Source: Ceratodon purpureus (lineage: Eukaryota; Streptophyta; Bryopsida; Pseudoditrichales; Ditrichaceae). From it: 64,000 nucleotides of DNA. The notes under the pieces were generated by a model, which worked only from the letters and a program-made list of their open reading frames with translations, was not told the origin of the DNA and ran no database searches. How positions within the stretch are numbered: position 1 is the first letter of the stretch; every line of letters begins with the position of its first letter. Below are positions 1 to 12,762 of this stretch, piece after piece. The stretch is taken from NCBI GenBank assembly GCA_014871385.1, contig CM026424.1, positions 14,722,892 through 14,786,891 of the forward strand, read 5' to 3'. The translations under genes were made by a program, and so were the position numbers.

Positions 1-292
1 ATACTGCTTTTGGGATGTGCCTTCGTAACGTTGAAAGGCTTGTTGTAATTTGCTATTATTTTCATAGCAACTGATGGGGGTTCATCTAGTAGGTATTTTG
101 GAGGCTTAGTTTCGGAGTTGCGTAATTCGAGTTAGTGAACATGAGTATTTGATAGCAACAATCTTATGTGCAGTGCTTCATTTGACAGCTACGAAGAATT
201 TATCATTAGAGTGTATGAAGCTTGAGGGGGAGAGGAATTAAAGAAAAATTGTAACATCAAGACTTACTGTATTTGTTCACTTCAATGTGCAG
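1..292 (+). other. Intron or upstream part of the NLR gene
   Basis: No coding potential is seen here. The stretch ends in a good splice acceptor (pyrimidine-rich tract followed by TGTGCAG at 286-292), directly before NB-ARC linker coding sequence. I therefore read it as the 3' part of an intron, with the 5' exons of the NLR gene (a TIR, kinase or other N-terminal domain) lying outside the window. Confidence 0.6.
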
Positions 293-3200
293 ATCTGAGA
301 CAAACCTTGTCCAGGCAATTGTTGGTAAAGTTCTTGAATACCTGAAATCGCTCTATCCAGTGGCACTCGACGAACGAGCTGCCGAGCTCTCATCCATACT
401 GTTACAAAACCTATCGAAAGGGTCATGTACACTAGGAATCTTTGGCATGGGGGGCATTGGAAAGACCACACTTGCAGAAGCGGTGTTCAAGCGCTTAAAG
501 GGTGAATTTGCTGCATCATGCTTCTTGGCAGATGTTACAAGGGAAGTATCCAAAGGTGACCAAGGACTTCTTACTCTACAACGTCAACTTCTGAGTGATT
601 TTAGTGGAAACAACGAGGTCATAGTAGAGGATGTCAGCAACGGAAAATCTCTGTTGAGGCAGTCTTTACAGAGCAAGCGTACACTAATTGTTATGGATGG
701 CGTCGAGAGCTTTTTCCCAATAGATGCTCTGTGGCCCAGTGACAGTCTTGGAGTTGGTAGTTGTTGCATCATAACGACTCGGGATGTGGAGATATGCTTG
801 ATGTTCAGTCCGAATTTGGTGTGTGAGGTGGAGTTTCTGAAGCCATCAGAAGCCAAACAGCTCTTTTGTTGGCATGCATTTGGCTCAACTTTTGCAGCTC
901 AAGGATTCGAGGAGCTGGCAAGCGAGGTAGCTCTAGCTTGTGGAGGTCACCCTTTGACATTAGAGATTATAGGCAAGCTTCTGTATCGTGAACGAAACCG
1001 TTCAATATGGAAAGAGGTTCTAGAGCATCTTCAGAAGCATGACACGTTGCAGGATCATAACAAGCTATTACAAAGACTAAAAATCAGCTATGATTCCTTA
1101 GAACCTAGACATAAGGATATGTTTCTTGATGTAGCTTGTTTTTTGCTTGGGACATCGATGCGTTTGTGCAAGGATATTTGGGCATCACTAGGATGGTCAG
1201 GAGAACTTGGCCTCCGAAACCTTTTTAAAAAATCTTTGGTGAAGATTGATGACGAACAACGCCTAACCATGCACGACCTCCTGATCGACTTGGGTCACAC
1301 GATCATCACCTCAGAGGCAGAACTAAATCCAGGGAAGCGCAGCCGTTTATGGATGCCTGAGTCGGAGGAAACGCTGCTAAACGAAGAGGTAGGGCTAACA
1401 TTTGAAAGAATGCATTTGCATTACATCAGATAGGGCACGCTGGTGATACCAAATGAAACCTTTTTCAGAGAACACAGACCTGATTTCCGTTTTTGTAATA
1501 TTTATTCACCTCAAAATGTTATGTTACATTTTGGGTCTACGATGCTGCACAATCAGGTAATACCGATGTGGTAGATTTTTGGGAAGACCTTATTGCTCGA
1601 AGTAACAGGTGTATTCGTTGAGCATGAAGTAAGGATCCTGTTTCAGCTTGTTGACACATCAATAAGTAAAATTCTTGTCGGTATCAACTTAATATGAATC
1701 TACCTTCTAGGTTATCTAAGAGACTTCTACGGATCATCCTGGGATCCAATTTTGAGCAATCTCTGCAATGACCTACAAAGAGCTATAAGATATGATTCCG
1801 GGTGCTTCTTGGACGACAACATAGCTTTACGTATTATAATTCGATTTACTGGTTGTGCAGGTGACAGAAAAGGTTGAAACATTTTCGCTTGCTGAAAGTA
1901 AGACATGCCTTTCCAACCAGAACCTGAATGTGATGGAGGTTTTGCGACTACTCAACTTGGATGGTTGCGAAGGAAATCAACTCAAATTTCCGCGTCTATT
2001 GAGATATATCAGGTGGCAGAGACTGCCTATGGAGATGTTACCCTGTGAGATGCTGCACATGCGAAAGTTAGTGGTACTTGACTTGACTTCGAGCAAACTG
2101 ACTCGCCTCTGGGACCCAGACTCGAATGTCATGGTATGTAAATATATGTGTCCTCCTTTGTGTATGCCACGTATTTCAAGTATGATAAGAGACACCAAAA
2201 TTGTGCCCATTGGTTGGTATGATGCATTTAATTTAAAGAATTATGCGGTTAAGGAGTCATTCTTTTGTTCCGTCAATGCTTGTTATTTTGCGGGCAATGG
2301 GTGTCCTGCAGAGGATCGAGTAATTACCTTGGCATGATTATTATGTGTTTTAAAAGGAACCTTTGCGAATGATCTTTCTGCATTGCTTGTGACAGTTTCC
2401 AAAGTTACAGTCACTTATCCTCGATGGCTGCAAGGATTTAAAAGATATACCTACTTCCATCAGTGGCTCCAAACAATTACACGCTTTGTATTTAGAGCAT
2501 TGCTCCAGTTTGGAGAACCTTCCCGAGACCATTGGACAGCTCACTGAGTTGGTAGTTCTCAAACTCCGTGGATGTACGAAATTAGTGCATTTGCCAGAGT
2601 CTATAGGAGGCATGAGCAGTTTGACCCACTTAGACTTGACAGATTGTTCAAACCTGGTGTCATTGCCAGAGACTATTGGAAACTGTGGGGTGCTATCTTC
2701 GTTACTGTTGTTCAGATGCTGCAAGTTGGAGGGGGTTCCAGAATCAGTGGGGAGGCTGCGGTTCTTGGTGAGGTTTGAATCGGTATTGTGCAACAAGATC
2801 ACTCAGTTTCCTGACTCAATGAGAGATCTTCATAGCCTGAAGGTTCTAAAGTTGAGTTGCAGTGGCACAATACTCCCATCATTCATTGAGCATCTTCTTG
2901 GACTGCATGAACTATGTGTTCATGGCCCAAAACTTCTAGAGCTTCCCAGTGGTATCTGCGTATTGACAAGGTTGCAGAAATTGTTTCTCTTTGAGTGCAA
3001 GTTCATTGAAAGTCTACCAGAGGATATCAGTGCATTCAAAGAGCTGACAATCTTAAACTTAGCTGGTTGCCTAAGTTTGAAAAAGCTCCCGGATTCACTT
3101 GGAGAGTTAAGGAACCTGAGAGAATTGAATCTCTTGGGCTGTGAGTGCCTGAAGAATTTGCCATCAACGTTTGGCCAGCTGACAGGTTTGTGCACTTTAT

Positions 3201-3853
3201 GCCTGGATGGATGCTACGAGTTGGTTAACCTTCCTGATCCAAGCTCCATTTCTAAACTTTCACGAAGTTGTTATATCACGTTATACAACTTCCTTCTGTT
3301 CCGATGTGAACAGAATGTGAGGCAAGGAAAGTGTGCCAAGGCGGAGGAAGACTTGTCGTATCTGCTGAGCGTCAAGAACGATGACCCTCATCTCTTGGAG
3401 ATTCAAGTATTCATAGAAGAAGCAAAACAGAGGAAACTGAAACTTGTATCAATGGACGTGGAGATGTTGCGACAGGAAGCGCATACAAAGGTTCTCCAGA
3501 ATGATATGGTCCAAGCTTTGGAGTACATCGACAGAATTGTGGAACTGGAGCCTCATAGTGAGCTGGCTTTCCTAACACGAGCTGCGTTACGACGGCTTAT
3601 TAATGATGACAAGGGGATGAAGGAAGACATTGAGAAGTTATCAGAGTGTACCGCAGCACGAAAACTTGCGGGGTTGACGTTACCACAAGACGTGTTGGAC
3701 AGGGTTGATAGGTATAAGATTCTTATGCTCACTGACTGGAAACGTTCGCTTTTGACACTTCTGGATACCGGAAACAATCAAGAAGTCAAGCAGCTCACAT
3801 TGTCTGCAGATGCACAGACCGAGTCGTTTCCAGGCAAGATTGTCAAGTGCTAA
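293..3853 (+). CDS. NB-ARC/LRR/TPR disease-resistance (NLR) protein, 5' partial
   Basis: Intracellular immune-receptor type gene. Exons by phase: 293-1388, 1861-2133, 2396-3853. Exon 1 encodes the nucleotide-binding NB-ARC switch: P-loop GMGGIGKTT, kinase-2 strand LIVMDGV (second Asp replaced by Gly), RNBS-B CIITTRD, GLPL-type CGGHPLTLE, TNL-like LDVACFL and an MHDL motif (TMHDLLIDLG). Exons 2-3 encode about ten leucine-rich repeats of the L..L.L..C..L..LP type. The last 170 residues change to TPR-like helices (for example ALEYIDRIVELEPHSELAFL). Junctions 1388/1861 and 2133/2396 are both phase 0 with GT-AG borders. The 5' end is missing from the window, so the N-terminal domain is unknown. 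NB-ARC and LRR assignments are secure; the exact 3' end is open, because the next TPR exon may belong to the same gene. Confidence 0.88.
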
Positions 3854-4061
3854 ATTTCTTGAGAATTAGCAGTGAATTTTTTGTTTCTCTTTCTTTCCTA
3901 ATGAATGTACTGTTATGTCGCATTTCATACTCATAAACGAGGCTATCGTGGCACATTAACCCAAGGATTTAGATTCCAAGTTCTCAACTTTTAAATACTC
4001 CAACACATCAACTCGTCTAACAGCAAATTGCACCTAAATTTGTGTGTTGTATAATCTCCAG

Positions 4062-4708
4062 GTAAGCACGCACTGGGAAGAAAAAACTGGAAGGAGGTGA
4101 ACGATACTCAACCTGAAAAAGCCGCAGCATTGAGACTCCAGGCTTCAATGAAATGTTTTGTACTTGGGGATTACTATGGCGCCCTGGCTCACTTGGAAGC
4201 AGCAAGATCTCATGATCCTACCAATGTGTTAGCCCTGAGTCTCCTGGGACGGGCAAAATACTTCACAGGTGATTACGTGGGAGCTGATGCCGCTTATGCT
4301 CAAGCTCTGGCGATCAACCCAAATCACGATGACACACTGTTTCATCGAGGCATGTTACGAGAAGCTGCTTACCCATTCGACCTGATCGGAGCACTCAGTG
4401 ACTATGACAAGGCTATTGAGGCCAATCCATACAATTGTGCAGTCACGTACAAAGCGAGAGCCAAGGTGAAATTCAAGCTTGGGGACTTCGATGGTGCTGC
4501 AGCTGATTTGAACTTGTCTTATGAGATGTACCCGCATCCGCAAACTTTACAGTACAAGCAGGGGTTGGAGAAGTGGAAGGAGGGGAAGTTTGAAGAGGCA
4601 TTGGATGACTTTGAAGTGCCCTATCACTTCCTCCCAAATCCTTGTATTCTCCGGTACAAGGAAGGGCCAGAAAGTGATGGAAAAATGAAGGACAATATGG
4701 TTACGTAG
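4062..4708 (+). CDS. Tetratricopeptide-repeat exon or small TPR protein
   Basis: About 210 codons encoding at least three TPR motifs (residue pattern W/L-G-Y-A-F-A-P, for example YAQALAINPNHDDTLFHRG and YDKAIEANPYN). TPRs are protein-interaction scaffolds. The open frame extends upstream of the first ATG (4149) to a splice acceptor ending at 4061, so this is probably a 3' exon rather than a free-standing gene. A GC-AG intron 3834-4061 would join it in frame to the preceding NLR exon (see findings). Alternatives are a separate gene starting at ATG 4149, or a second gene with its first exon in the 3854-4061 spacer. It ends at TAG 4706-4708. The last 25 residues no longer look like TPR. Confidence 0.7.
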
Positions 4709-7700
4709 GAGACAATTTGGTAGGAGAAAAGTCATGTCAGTAGAATATGAACCCAAGTTCTAAGTTGTGATTTTATGGGAATTTGGGTTGCAGAATTGAC
4801 ACTGTAAGCCTTTTCCTTTGTGATTACCTTCATTAAACCCCCAGTGAGTGAGTATATAAACTCACAGAGCTGATCTGAGATTTCAGATACATGTTGATTC
4901 CGGGATTACAAGGAGGTCTACGCAGTCTCCTGTTTTGGCATGCGGCAGTGACGGTTTTTGGTTTGGACCCAGGCTTTGGCAATCTTCCAAGACCACAATG
5001 TGCCATTACTACCAGACTTTGATCCCCTTACCTTTTTGTTTGACGTTTTTTGATTCCAAGGGTTCATGTAATTTTGGATGGCAGCTCTTGATTACAGGCT
5101 AGGTCACCCATTATTATTATTTTCAGCCTAGGTTGTGTTTCTACACCGGTCCCTTGTATACCCAGAGTGGGAGTTGGGTTTAAGTGCTTACAGGTTTTTT
5201 CAACTAGTTTTGCATTTGTCGGAAGGAAGAATGCTCAAACCATGAATAGACAAGGATTTCAGTTTCAACACAGGCTACTGTGTGTTTTGTAAAATGTTTT
5301 GGCAGAGTAACCCCTGGGCCAGCTTTTGTAGACGATGAGACTGAGCATTCTTGAGCTAGTGGTTGTCTTGTTTGTGAAAAATATTGTCATTATCTGATTG
5401 ATGCTAAGTGATGATTTGTCTTATTGCATAATTTATTACTAATTTTAAATATATTCTTGACTTACAAACCATATCCCTTAAAACCCACAAATTCTTATCC
5501 TGAATTATATAGTTGTTTACAAAGATATTCATGATGGGTGTCAAAGATTTTATCATGAAGAGATCTTTCATTATATAATCTTTGAAGGCTTTGATGAATC
5601 AAGCTTTCAAAAATTTCATCAATTAAGCGTTGACAACTTTGGTCACTTGTCAAAAATCTTTCATACATTTCTTGAAGTAATTTTTGTGAGCATTTCGGAA
5701 TTTTTCTTTGAAGATTTATAGAAAATTTAGCTTCTCTTTGTAAATTTTCATTTGTATTATGTAAGCTTCTCAAAAAACATTGTGCACTAATATACCAAGT
5801 TTGACTAGTTAAGTATTGAAGATTGTATCAATATAAAGGACACTTTATTTTAATGTATATTTTTTGATGTATATATAACAAATTTTGTAAACACAGTTCA
5901 CAAAATTTATGATTACAAGAGGGTTGTTAATGTTTGTTGAATTAGATGGAGATCCTTGCCTTCCCTGCAATCTTTGAATCAAGGTATGTATAAATGTTTC
6001 TAGATAATTTCTAAATGCAGATAGTTTCTAGATTTATTAGAGGATATTCAGGCCATAATTCAATGATGGGGAACACAACAGCGTACATATGACAAAATGC
6101 ATGATGAATGACCTGTAAAACAGTAAAAACGTTTTAGAGGCCTCAAATCCGAAGTGCTTTGGAAGATTGGATCTGCTTTCTGTTTGGCAACTGCTTTCGT
6201 CCTTCTCACCGTGACAAGCTTGTACATGATCAGGCAAGTGGGGATGGATTTCAACTCATTCCACCTGAGGTCTTTCTCATCACACCCTTTAGGATAAAAT
6301 TACGGCCACAGTTATCCTCATTTTGCATCAACCATGTCCTGCATCAAGGAATTCACGGGAAAAATTAAATAAAATTCATGTCCAAGTGCTCTCACAGTTT
6401 GGTATCTTCCATATCTACTTCAAGTTTATCATCTCTCCTCCTCCAGCATGGAACACTAGTACCATGGAGCCCTACTACCTTGCCATGAAGCTGGTGAGCA
6501 CTGATTGTATCATTGTCATAACTGGAACCTAGCTACAAACCAAGATAAGGCACACCGTATCAGGTGAGAAGCATTCACCTGCCAAATGTATGCCAGATCT
6601 CCAAAATCAGGCTGCGATGAGAGAAGAAGCCCAAGCTGCTTCAAGTAGATTCCTCAAAGGAAGGGGAGAGCCCACCAGAGTGGCAGGACTGACCCTTTAA
6701 GGGAGGCTACTGTCATCCAATACCACTCAAATCACGAGCCTTGAGGTTTGTACGTACGTGTACTCACACTACACGCACTACACATTGCAAGGGCAGAAAT
6801 AATGGTCCCTGCATGACAACGGAGTAAATTATGGAAGCCAAAGAAGTGCCGTGCTTGTCTTTCTTAACTTGTAGGTGAAACGTTCCTCTCATGGTTTGGT
6901 GGAAAACTATGAAGCCAAACTATATATCTGGTGTGCTGAATGTGATGGTCAATGAAGACTAAAATTACTGGCTATAGCTCTAGATCAGGTGCGATTCTTG
7001 AAGCCGGGGTTTATCAATTTATTATCAAATGTTAAGGGAAGTCACATAGCTCCCTTCAACCCTGGTTCTAAACAAGGAAGCAGAAGATGTGTGCATACTG
7101 CCTGCTCTAGCATCTAGTATACAAGCAGAGAACTAAAGGTAAATGTAGGTCACTTCAAACCAACTCCAGTCACAAGTCATAGTGACCTACGAATCAAGTC
7201 CAGTCACAAGCCATAGTGATACTTGATCAGTTATGGAGTACAATTATAGTCTAGGAGAAGCGTCACTACAGTACCTGGAGAGTGAATGAGAAGGAGATCG
7301 AAACGGGACCAGTGGGGTGGACAGTGGACGTAGTACAGCCACGTCCGAAACAAGTGCATGAGGAATTGGATTGACAGCAACAGGATTGGGACTAGCCAAT
7401 TATCCGGCAACAAGTAATGGTCGAAGGTCTCCAACAAATCTTTGAGGGAACCCTCTCCAAGTTTATCTGCAAAACAAGCCCCTCACTAACTTAAGTCTTG
7501 AAGCTGCCATAGGATTCATTCGACTCTTACTTGTTTCATTCCAGAAAATAGGTTGATCGATGTCAGAAAGATACGCATGTTAAAGCAACTGTAAAGAAAG
7601 TACAGATACAAGTAGGTTAAGTCTTCTACCCTTCGAGTGCAAGCCAATTTATGTCGTTTTGTCAAGCTCGGCAGCCATAGGGAAATCAGAAGATCTAGCG

Positions 7701-8270
7701 GGAGCTGGCTGACGTTGTCAAGGGAGGAGCTCTCTAAACTCTTCAACATGGTCAAGGGAGGAGTTCCCTCAACTCTATGTACATCATCCCCTACTTTGAT
7801 CAAGACAATTGGTATGTGCACGGTTTACCTCTGGCTGTTTCCATTGACGAGCTCTTGTCCCAAGCCTTCTCTGAGTGTTCTCTTTTCTCCGGTTTGTTTT
7901 CTTCACTCTATATTGCACTGGTTGCTCTTGATGAAGGATGTTTCGGGAATTTTGACATAAAACTGTGATGGTTGTCAAACTGTCTACCGGCTTTTGGACC
8001 CAGTTACGAAGCCAGTGATATGCCCGTAATTTAGCAGCGGAATCAGAATGTTTTCAAGCTCGATGATGCTCGAAACTGATCACGGAATAAGTCCACCCGC
8101 GTCCTAGGTTTGAAGCGACCTCAGATCACAATCATCCCGGCCAGTGCACTGACCTAGGAACATCTAGTTCAATTAAAGCTCTAGGGATACAGTAGCTCTG
8201 GAATCCAGTCATGGCTCCGTAGCTCTGGAAGAACAACTTCAGGATTAGTGGGATACCACTTTCAGTTAAG
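4709..8270. other. Intergenic, no recognisable gene
   Basis: Spacer between the NLR/TPR genes and the DUF4378 gene. It probably begins with 3'UTR sequence. 5400-6000 is AT-rich; 6100-8270 has more ordinary composition and could hold untranslated or divergent N-terminal exons of the DUF4378 gene (an acceptor-like TTTCAG ends at about 8264). Open frames on both strands, including the 92-residue minus frame at 5495-5773, are short and show no family signature. Confidence 0.5.
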
Positions 8271-10992
8271 ATGGGCCATAGAAAAACTTGTGAGGCTCCA
8301 CAGAAGATGCCGTCAGCTAGGAACGGAGTTGAATCGCTCTACTGCGATGCTGTGCAACAGCTGGAGCAGCTGCAATTACAAAACGTTAGAAAAACCATGA
8401 AGAAATATTTGCAGTCTACAGAGGTCAAGGACTGGTTGCGTTTAAAACGTCGTAAGTCGGTCCAAATGATACATCCAGCTCCCTATAAGGATCCTCGTCT
8501 GGACGATACAAAGAATCATGAACAAGACCAGTTGAACCAACGACATAGTTCACCAAACCATTCCGTAAACTTGGAGTGCCACCCATTTCCGAAATACCGG
8601 ACTCAGAAAGTTGAAGATATTGGCAACCAAAACGAGAGGAATCTCCTCGATCGAAGCAGACAGAAGGAACGGGTGAGAGAAATTAGACCAGGCACTGAGA
8701 GACCTTCCCGCACCACTACAAAACCAGCTTCATCAAATAGAAAAACGGACTGCCTGTTCAACGAGCCTGAGACTTCACAGATCACGCTCCCTCCAAGCAG
8801 CAGTGAACTCGGGTAAGCTCCTCACATGGGTTGTCTATGAAATGTCTTCTTCATCATCTGATATGCCCAGCAAAGTACAAAAATTCTTTTAGGTGATTCA
8901 GATGAAGTGGCATTTGCTAAGAAGATTAACCCGCAAAATCATAAGTCCTAAATGATTTACTTCACGCACCACAGGACTGACAGTAATTGACGCTTGTATC
9001 AATCTCGATGCACATTACAGGAGATACAGCAAGCGCATTGGAACGACAAAGACCAGCAGAAGGTCTTCAAGAGCAACAACAAAAGTTGGCTGTGACACTC
9101 TATCAAGACGGAGTTCAAATGCCTCAACTAAAGACAAGCCTCAATCTCCTCAGGTCGGCCTGCCGCCCACCAACACGGAATGCAGCAGCACATTCTTCCA
9201 TATTCGAAATACGAAGTACGACTCCGAAGAGATATCTACTCCCACCATTAATCTTGAGAGGAGACCGGCCTCCATGGTGTTGAGAAGAGAACTCAACTGC
9301 AAAACCCTCATAGAGGAGTTGAAAAGGCAGAGGGCTCCCGATGCAGAGGAATCGAGAAAAAGTGAGCGTCTGGATGCCAGAATCATGAACGCACCAACGG
9401 AAATTGTAATAATGAGAAGCCACAAACAGCATTTTGCTAGCAACAGAAACAGGTTCATGAACAAAACCAAGACAGCGGCTCTCAGCAATGAGGACAAGCA
9501 CTTCATCAGCCGTTCAGAGGTAAGAATGACCGAACTAACCTTCATGGAATTATTTTTTACGAGACATCAGATGAGGTCTAGAAATCTTATTAGGTCTTGT
9601 GCAAATTGCAGAGATACAAAAACCATTTCTGCTTCATATGTTCGTCATTCTTTACGAGCAAGACCTCTTAACCCTAGACCTGTGTCCAAGCTCCTCTGCT
9701 AGGGCTGTAATGCTTACACTCATACCCTAACATCAGCACAAAATGGACTAAGGAGCTGGCTAAAATGCAGACCACAACAGGGAACTATTTCCAAGAATGG
9801 AGATCACGACTCGAAGAAGTCGAAGGATGCAACGAAACAACAAGACCACGTTATCAGATCGGAAGTGAGCGACCCAACTCAAGGTCGACGCTGGTCAGCT
9901 CACTTACTCGGAGCCGTCCCTTTGCTACAGCACCAGAAACCACTGCCATCCTTCAAGGTATGCGAAAAGCTTCCAGAAAGCTCCACCTTAACCCTGCAAA
10001 GCTGGTTCCCACATATTCACCATGAATTCCAGCTACATTGCATCATGTAGATGACTCATTCCATGACCTGAAATTATACAATGTAGAGCAAGAACACCCA
10101 TCAGCCATGATTGTGCATGTCAAATACAAGAGACACAGCAAAACTACCCGCTAGCATGTGATCCTAAACCATAAACATGAATGAAGTGCAGATTTCAACT
10201 GACCCTTTCACATGTGAGCTTGCAGATGCGTTGGAGGCGTTGGAGTGTGCCCACCGGTGGAATGAATGGGGAGCCCGCACTCTTCACCAGCTTGCGAGAG
10301 CTTCAAAGGCAGCTGTCGAGAGGAACCATTCGTTGCTAGATTGGCCCCGCATTGATAAACCCAAGAGACCGAAAATCCTTCTCCCGCATGACGATGACAT
10401 CGTAATCTCTAATCGCCAGGGTAGGGTTTTGGAGAGTCGAGAGGAGGAGCGAGTGTTCATCCGAGATCTCTTGGTTGGGTCAGGGCTCACAAACGGAGAC
10501 TGGGTGGAGAGACATCTCCTGGACGCAACCCATGAGCACATTGTTCAGCGACCTTATACACGATACAAGCATCAAGAAGACTTCCCTGAGGTCGTTCTTT
10601 TGAAGAGGAAATTCACAGCTGAGCAGAGAAACAAGAGGAGAGTTATGGATCGACATATCCTGTGTGATTTCGTTGAAGAGCTCCTGAGACATGAGCTGGT
10701 GTTGCGGGAATGCGCACAGCTAGGGATCTATCTGACCACGTTAAGAGATGGGCATGAGCTCAAGGGACAGGCACTGGTGCAAAAGGTTTGGAATAAGCTG
10801 CAGACTTGTCCCGCTCCTGCTTCGAATGGTATCTGCACAACAGTGCAACTCGTTCTAGAGAGGGACTTAAAAGATCAGGATCCTACATTGGTCGAAGTGT
10901 ATGAAGTGGGCCAGGAGCTAGACGAGATGATTTTCGAGAACCTGGTGCAGGAGCTTCTGGAGGAGTTGCAACAAGTCGCAGTTCTTCGATGA
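8271..10992 (+). CDS. DUF4378-domain protein, TRM/LONGIFOLIA-like
   Basis: Four exons fit by phase: 8271-8812, 9021-9519, 9781-9957, 10192-10992, giving about 672 residues. The last exon holds the conserved domain: an FIRDLLVGSGL start motif, a DRHILCDFVEELL motif and an acidic C-terminal helix (IFENLVQELLEELQ). This pattern is that of DUF4378, found in plant TRM/LONGIFOLIA proteins that recruit the TON1-PP2A complex to cortical microtubules and influence cell-division plane and cell shape. The N-terminal two thirds is Ser/Arg/Lys-rich and predicted disordered, as usual for the family. ATG 8271 is the first in-frame Met, but an upstream exon is possible. A near-identical, 5'-truncated inverted copy lies at 51.2-53.3 kb. 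The assignment rests on domain pattern only; the TRM sub-group cannot be told. Confidence 0.75.
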
Positions 10993-11613
10993 TCGTTTCC
11001 GAAAAGCAAACTATACGTCAACACACATGTCTGCATGTCAAGATATGAAGCATCACAAAATAATGTGAGAATGTACAAAAGTATTCACAACTACGGCCGG
11101 GTTAGGTTCTACGATCTCCATTTCTGTATGTTCTCACCATCCGTAGTTTTTCAAGTAAGAAAACTTCCACCAACACATCGGAGTGGCGAACGGGATGTCC
11201 TGGCTAGATATTGATAGGTTGAAGATCAGTCGAAAATTTAGCCACTAAGCCACAAAAGGGTTAGCAGACTGCGCACTTTCATACTGTTCTTTCTCATGTG
11301 CTGTGATCGCCCATCATATGCCTGTTTACAAATTTGAAGAGTAAAACTGCCAACTTTCAAAGAGAACTCAATACTTGTGTGCACATATAGGTCCAAAGAG
11401 TCAATACAGTCGAAGTAGTCTACAGATCAGTCTGTTTGTGCTTGGGAATAAAATACCTGTCACACTAAGGATGCCGAACAAAATTAGCACAACCTTCTCA
11501 CAGAATCAATATCCTCCGGCTATGTAGGTAACAAACGATTCTGGAAATCAAATTGTAGCCTAGTTCTGTCTCGCCTGTACGGACCTACAGATTTCTCAGG
11601 CATACAGGAATGC
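9401..11613 (+). repeat. Long inverted repeat, copy 1 (partner 51171-53344)
   Basis: 2213 bp beginning inside exon 2 of the DUF4378 gene and running about 620 bp past its stop. The reverse complement at 51171-53344 matches coding, intronic and 3' flanking sequence almost base for base; the length difference is exactly one 39-bp in-frame deletion in copy 2. Boundaries are abrupt: here GTTGG...AAATTGT at the left and ...GGAATGC|AAAG at the right. Confidence 0.9.
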
Positions 11614-11673
11614 AAAGAGGGTTGAGTCTCAGTCAAAGAGGGTTATTTTTGGTGATGCTTGGTGCTAATGATT

Positions 11674-12762
11674 AGGTTGGGGGTGTTCTCTGAGAGGAGG
11701 TGGTGCTGGTGGTGGTACAAGTCCACATGAAGTATCAATGTCATGTCTTGTGTCTATTGATGTCTTCTACTTTGGAGGGGGAGGTTCATCACTTTTACTT
11801 TAAATGTAAAAGCTAAGTCATTAAAATGTTATATATATGTTTTATTCTACACATCTTATACATTTGTGTGTAAAATGTATTGTTAAGTTGTTAACCATTG
11901 AGTGTATTTTTCAATCCATTTCTAATTGGTTTGTTGAATCTAATTGTCAGTTATGGAAGGATTGGATTTGGTGTGTAGCATGTGTTTTGCCTTTCAAAGA
12001 CAACTTGGAAGTCTTTGGTCACCAATTTTTAAATTACAGACATTTGTACTTCATTTGAAGAAGTATTAGAGACCTTAAATAGCAAACAATGTCTACCAAC
12101 ATCTTCAGAGCATCGTAAGGTAATTCAAGATACAAGAATCAAAGAGCATAATGAAGAAGCAACAAAATGTGGATCATACCATTCTAATGCCCCTACAAGT
12201 TTATCTATAACTAAATTTTAAATCTAATTGAAAAAAATTCATTTTGATATCAAAAATTGAAATGGATTTTAGAATTTTTTACTTTTTATTGTTTCAAACA
12301 CATATTATCATATTATCAAGGTATAATGATTCAAGATTGTAAAGGCCACACTAAGACATCCAAAATTGATTTGAAATAAAATAAAAATATTTGAGCAAGA
12401 ATTTTTATTATAGACAAATTTAATTGAAATCAATTGTTAAAATGAAGACTTATGTTTATATACATTTAAGTAGAAGGATATTGTATTGTTTGAAATGAGC
12501 CAAAGTCTCATGATTGTACCTTTTGAATTTACAACACATCTTTTCTTTGAATCATAATACATTCTATTTTATAAATATTTCGATACATGATTGATTTCTT
12601 CAAAGAATATAGATAAATGCATATATTTACAAAAGTTGTGGTTATTATTTGCGATATTGAGGTAATAAACAAATCACCGGTAAAATAATAGCCCATTTTG
12701 AAGTACAAACTTCTGATTCACACAATGAACTTCATTACAATTAATCTTCGTCCTTACAGTAA
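11674..12762 (+). repeat. Dispersed repeat A, internally deleted (inverted partner 40315-41752)
   Basis: Begins at GGTTGGGGGTGTTCTCTGAG and is alignable, with scattered substitutions and small indels, to the reverse complement of 40315-41752. Noncoding flanks match as well as the ORF, so it behaves as a duplicated or transposed segment. Copy A lacks about 330 bp relative to copy B, which removes the RING finger. It is more diverged than the DUF4378 pair, hence probably an older duplication. Confidence 0.8.
11953..12060 (+). pseudogene. RING-finger ORF remnant
   Basis: Starts with the same codons as the RING ORF at 41474 (MEGLDLVCSMCF), then jumps at about 11989 to the sequence encoding the C-terminal tail of the partner, in a different frame. 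Only the first Cys pair of the zinc-binding site remains, so it cannot be a functional E3 ligase. Confidence 0.8.

Noticed and set aside
8987-9283. 98-codon frame as DUF4378 gene exon
   Set aside because: The overlapping frame starting at 9021 joins both neighbouring exons in phase and has the basic Ser-rich composition of the family.
11837-12058. 73-codon ORF as a gene
   Set aside because: It is the deleted copy of the RING ORF read in a mixed frame.
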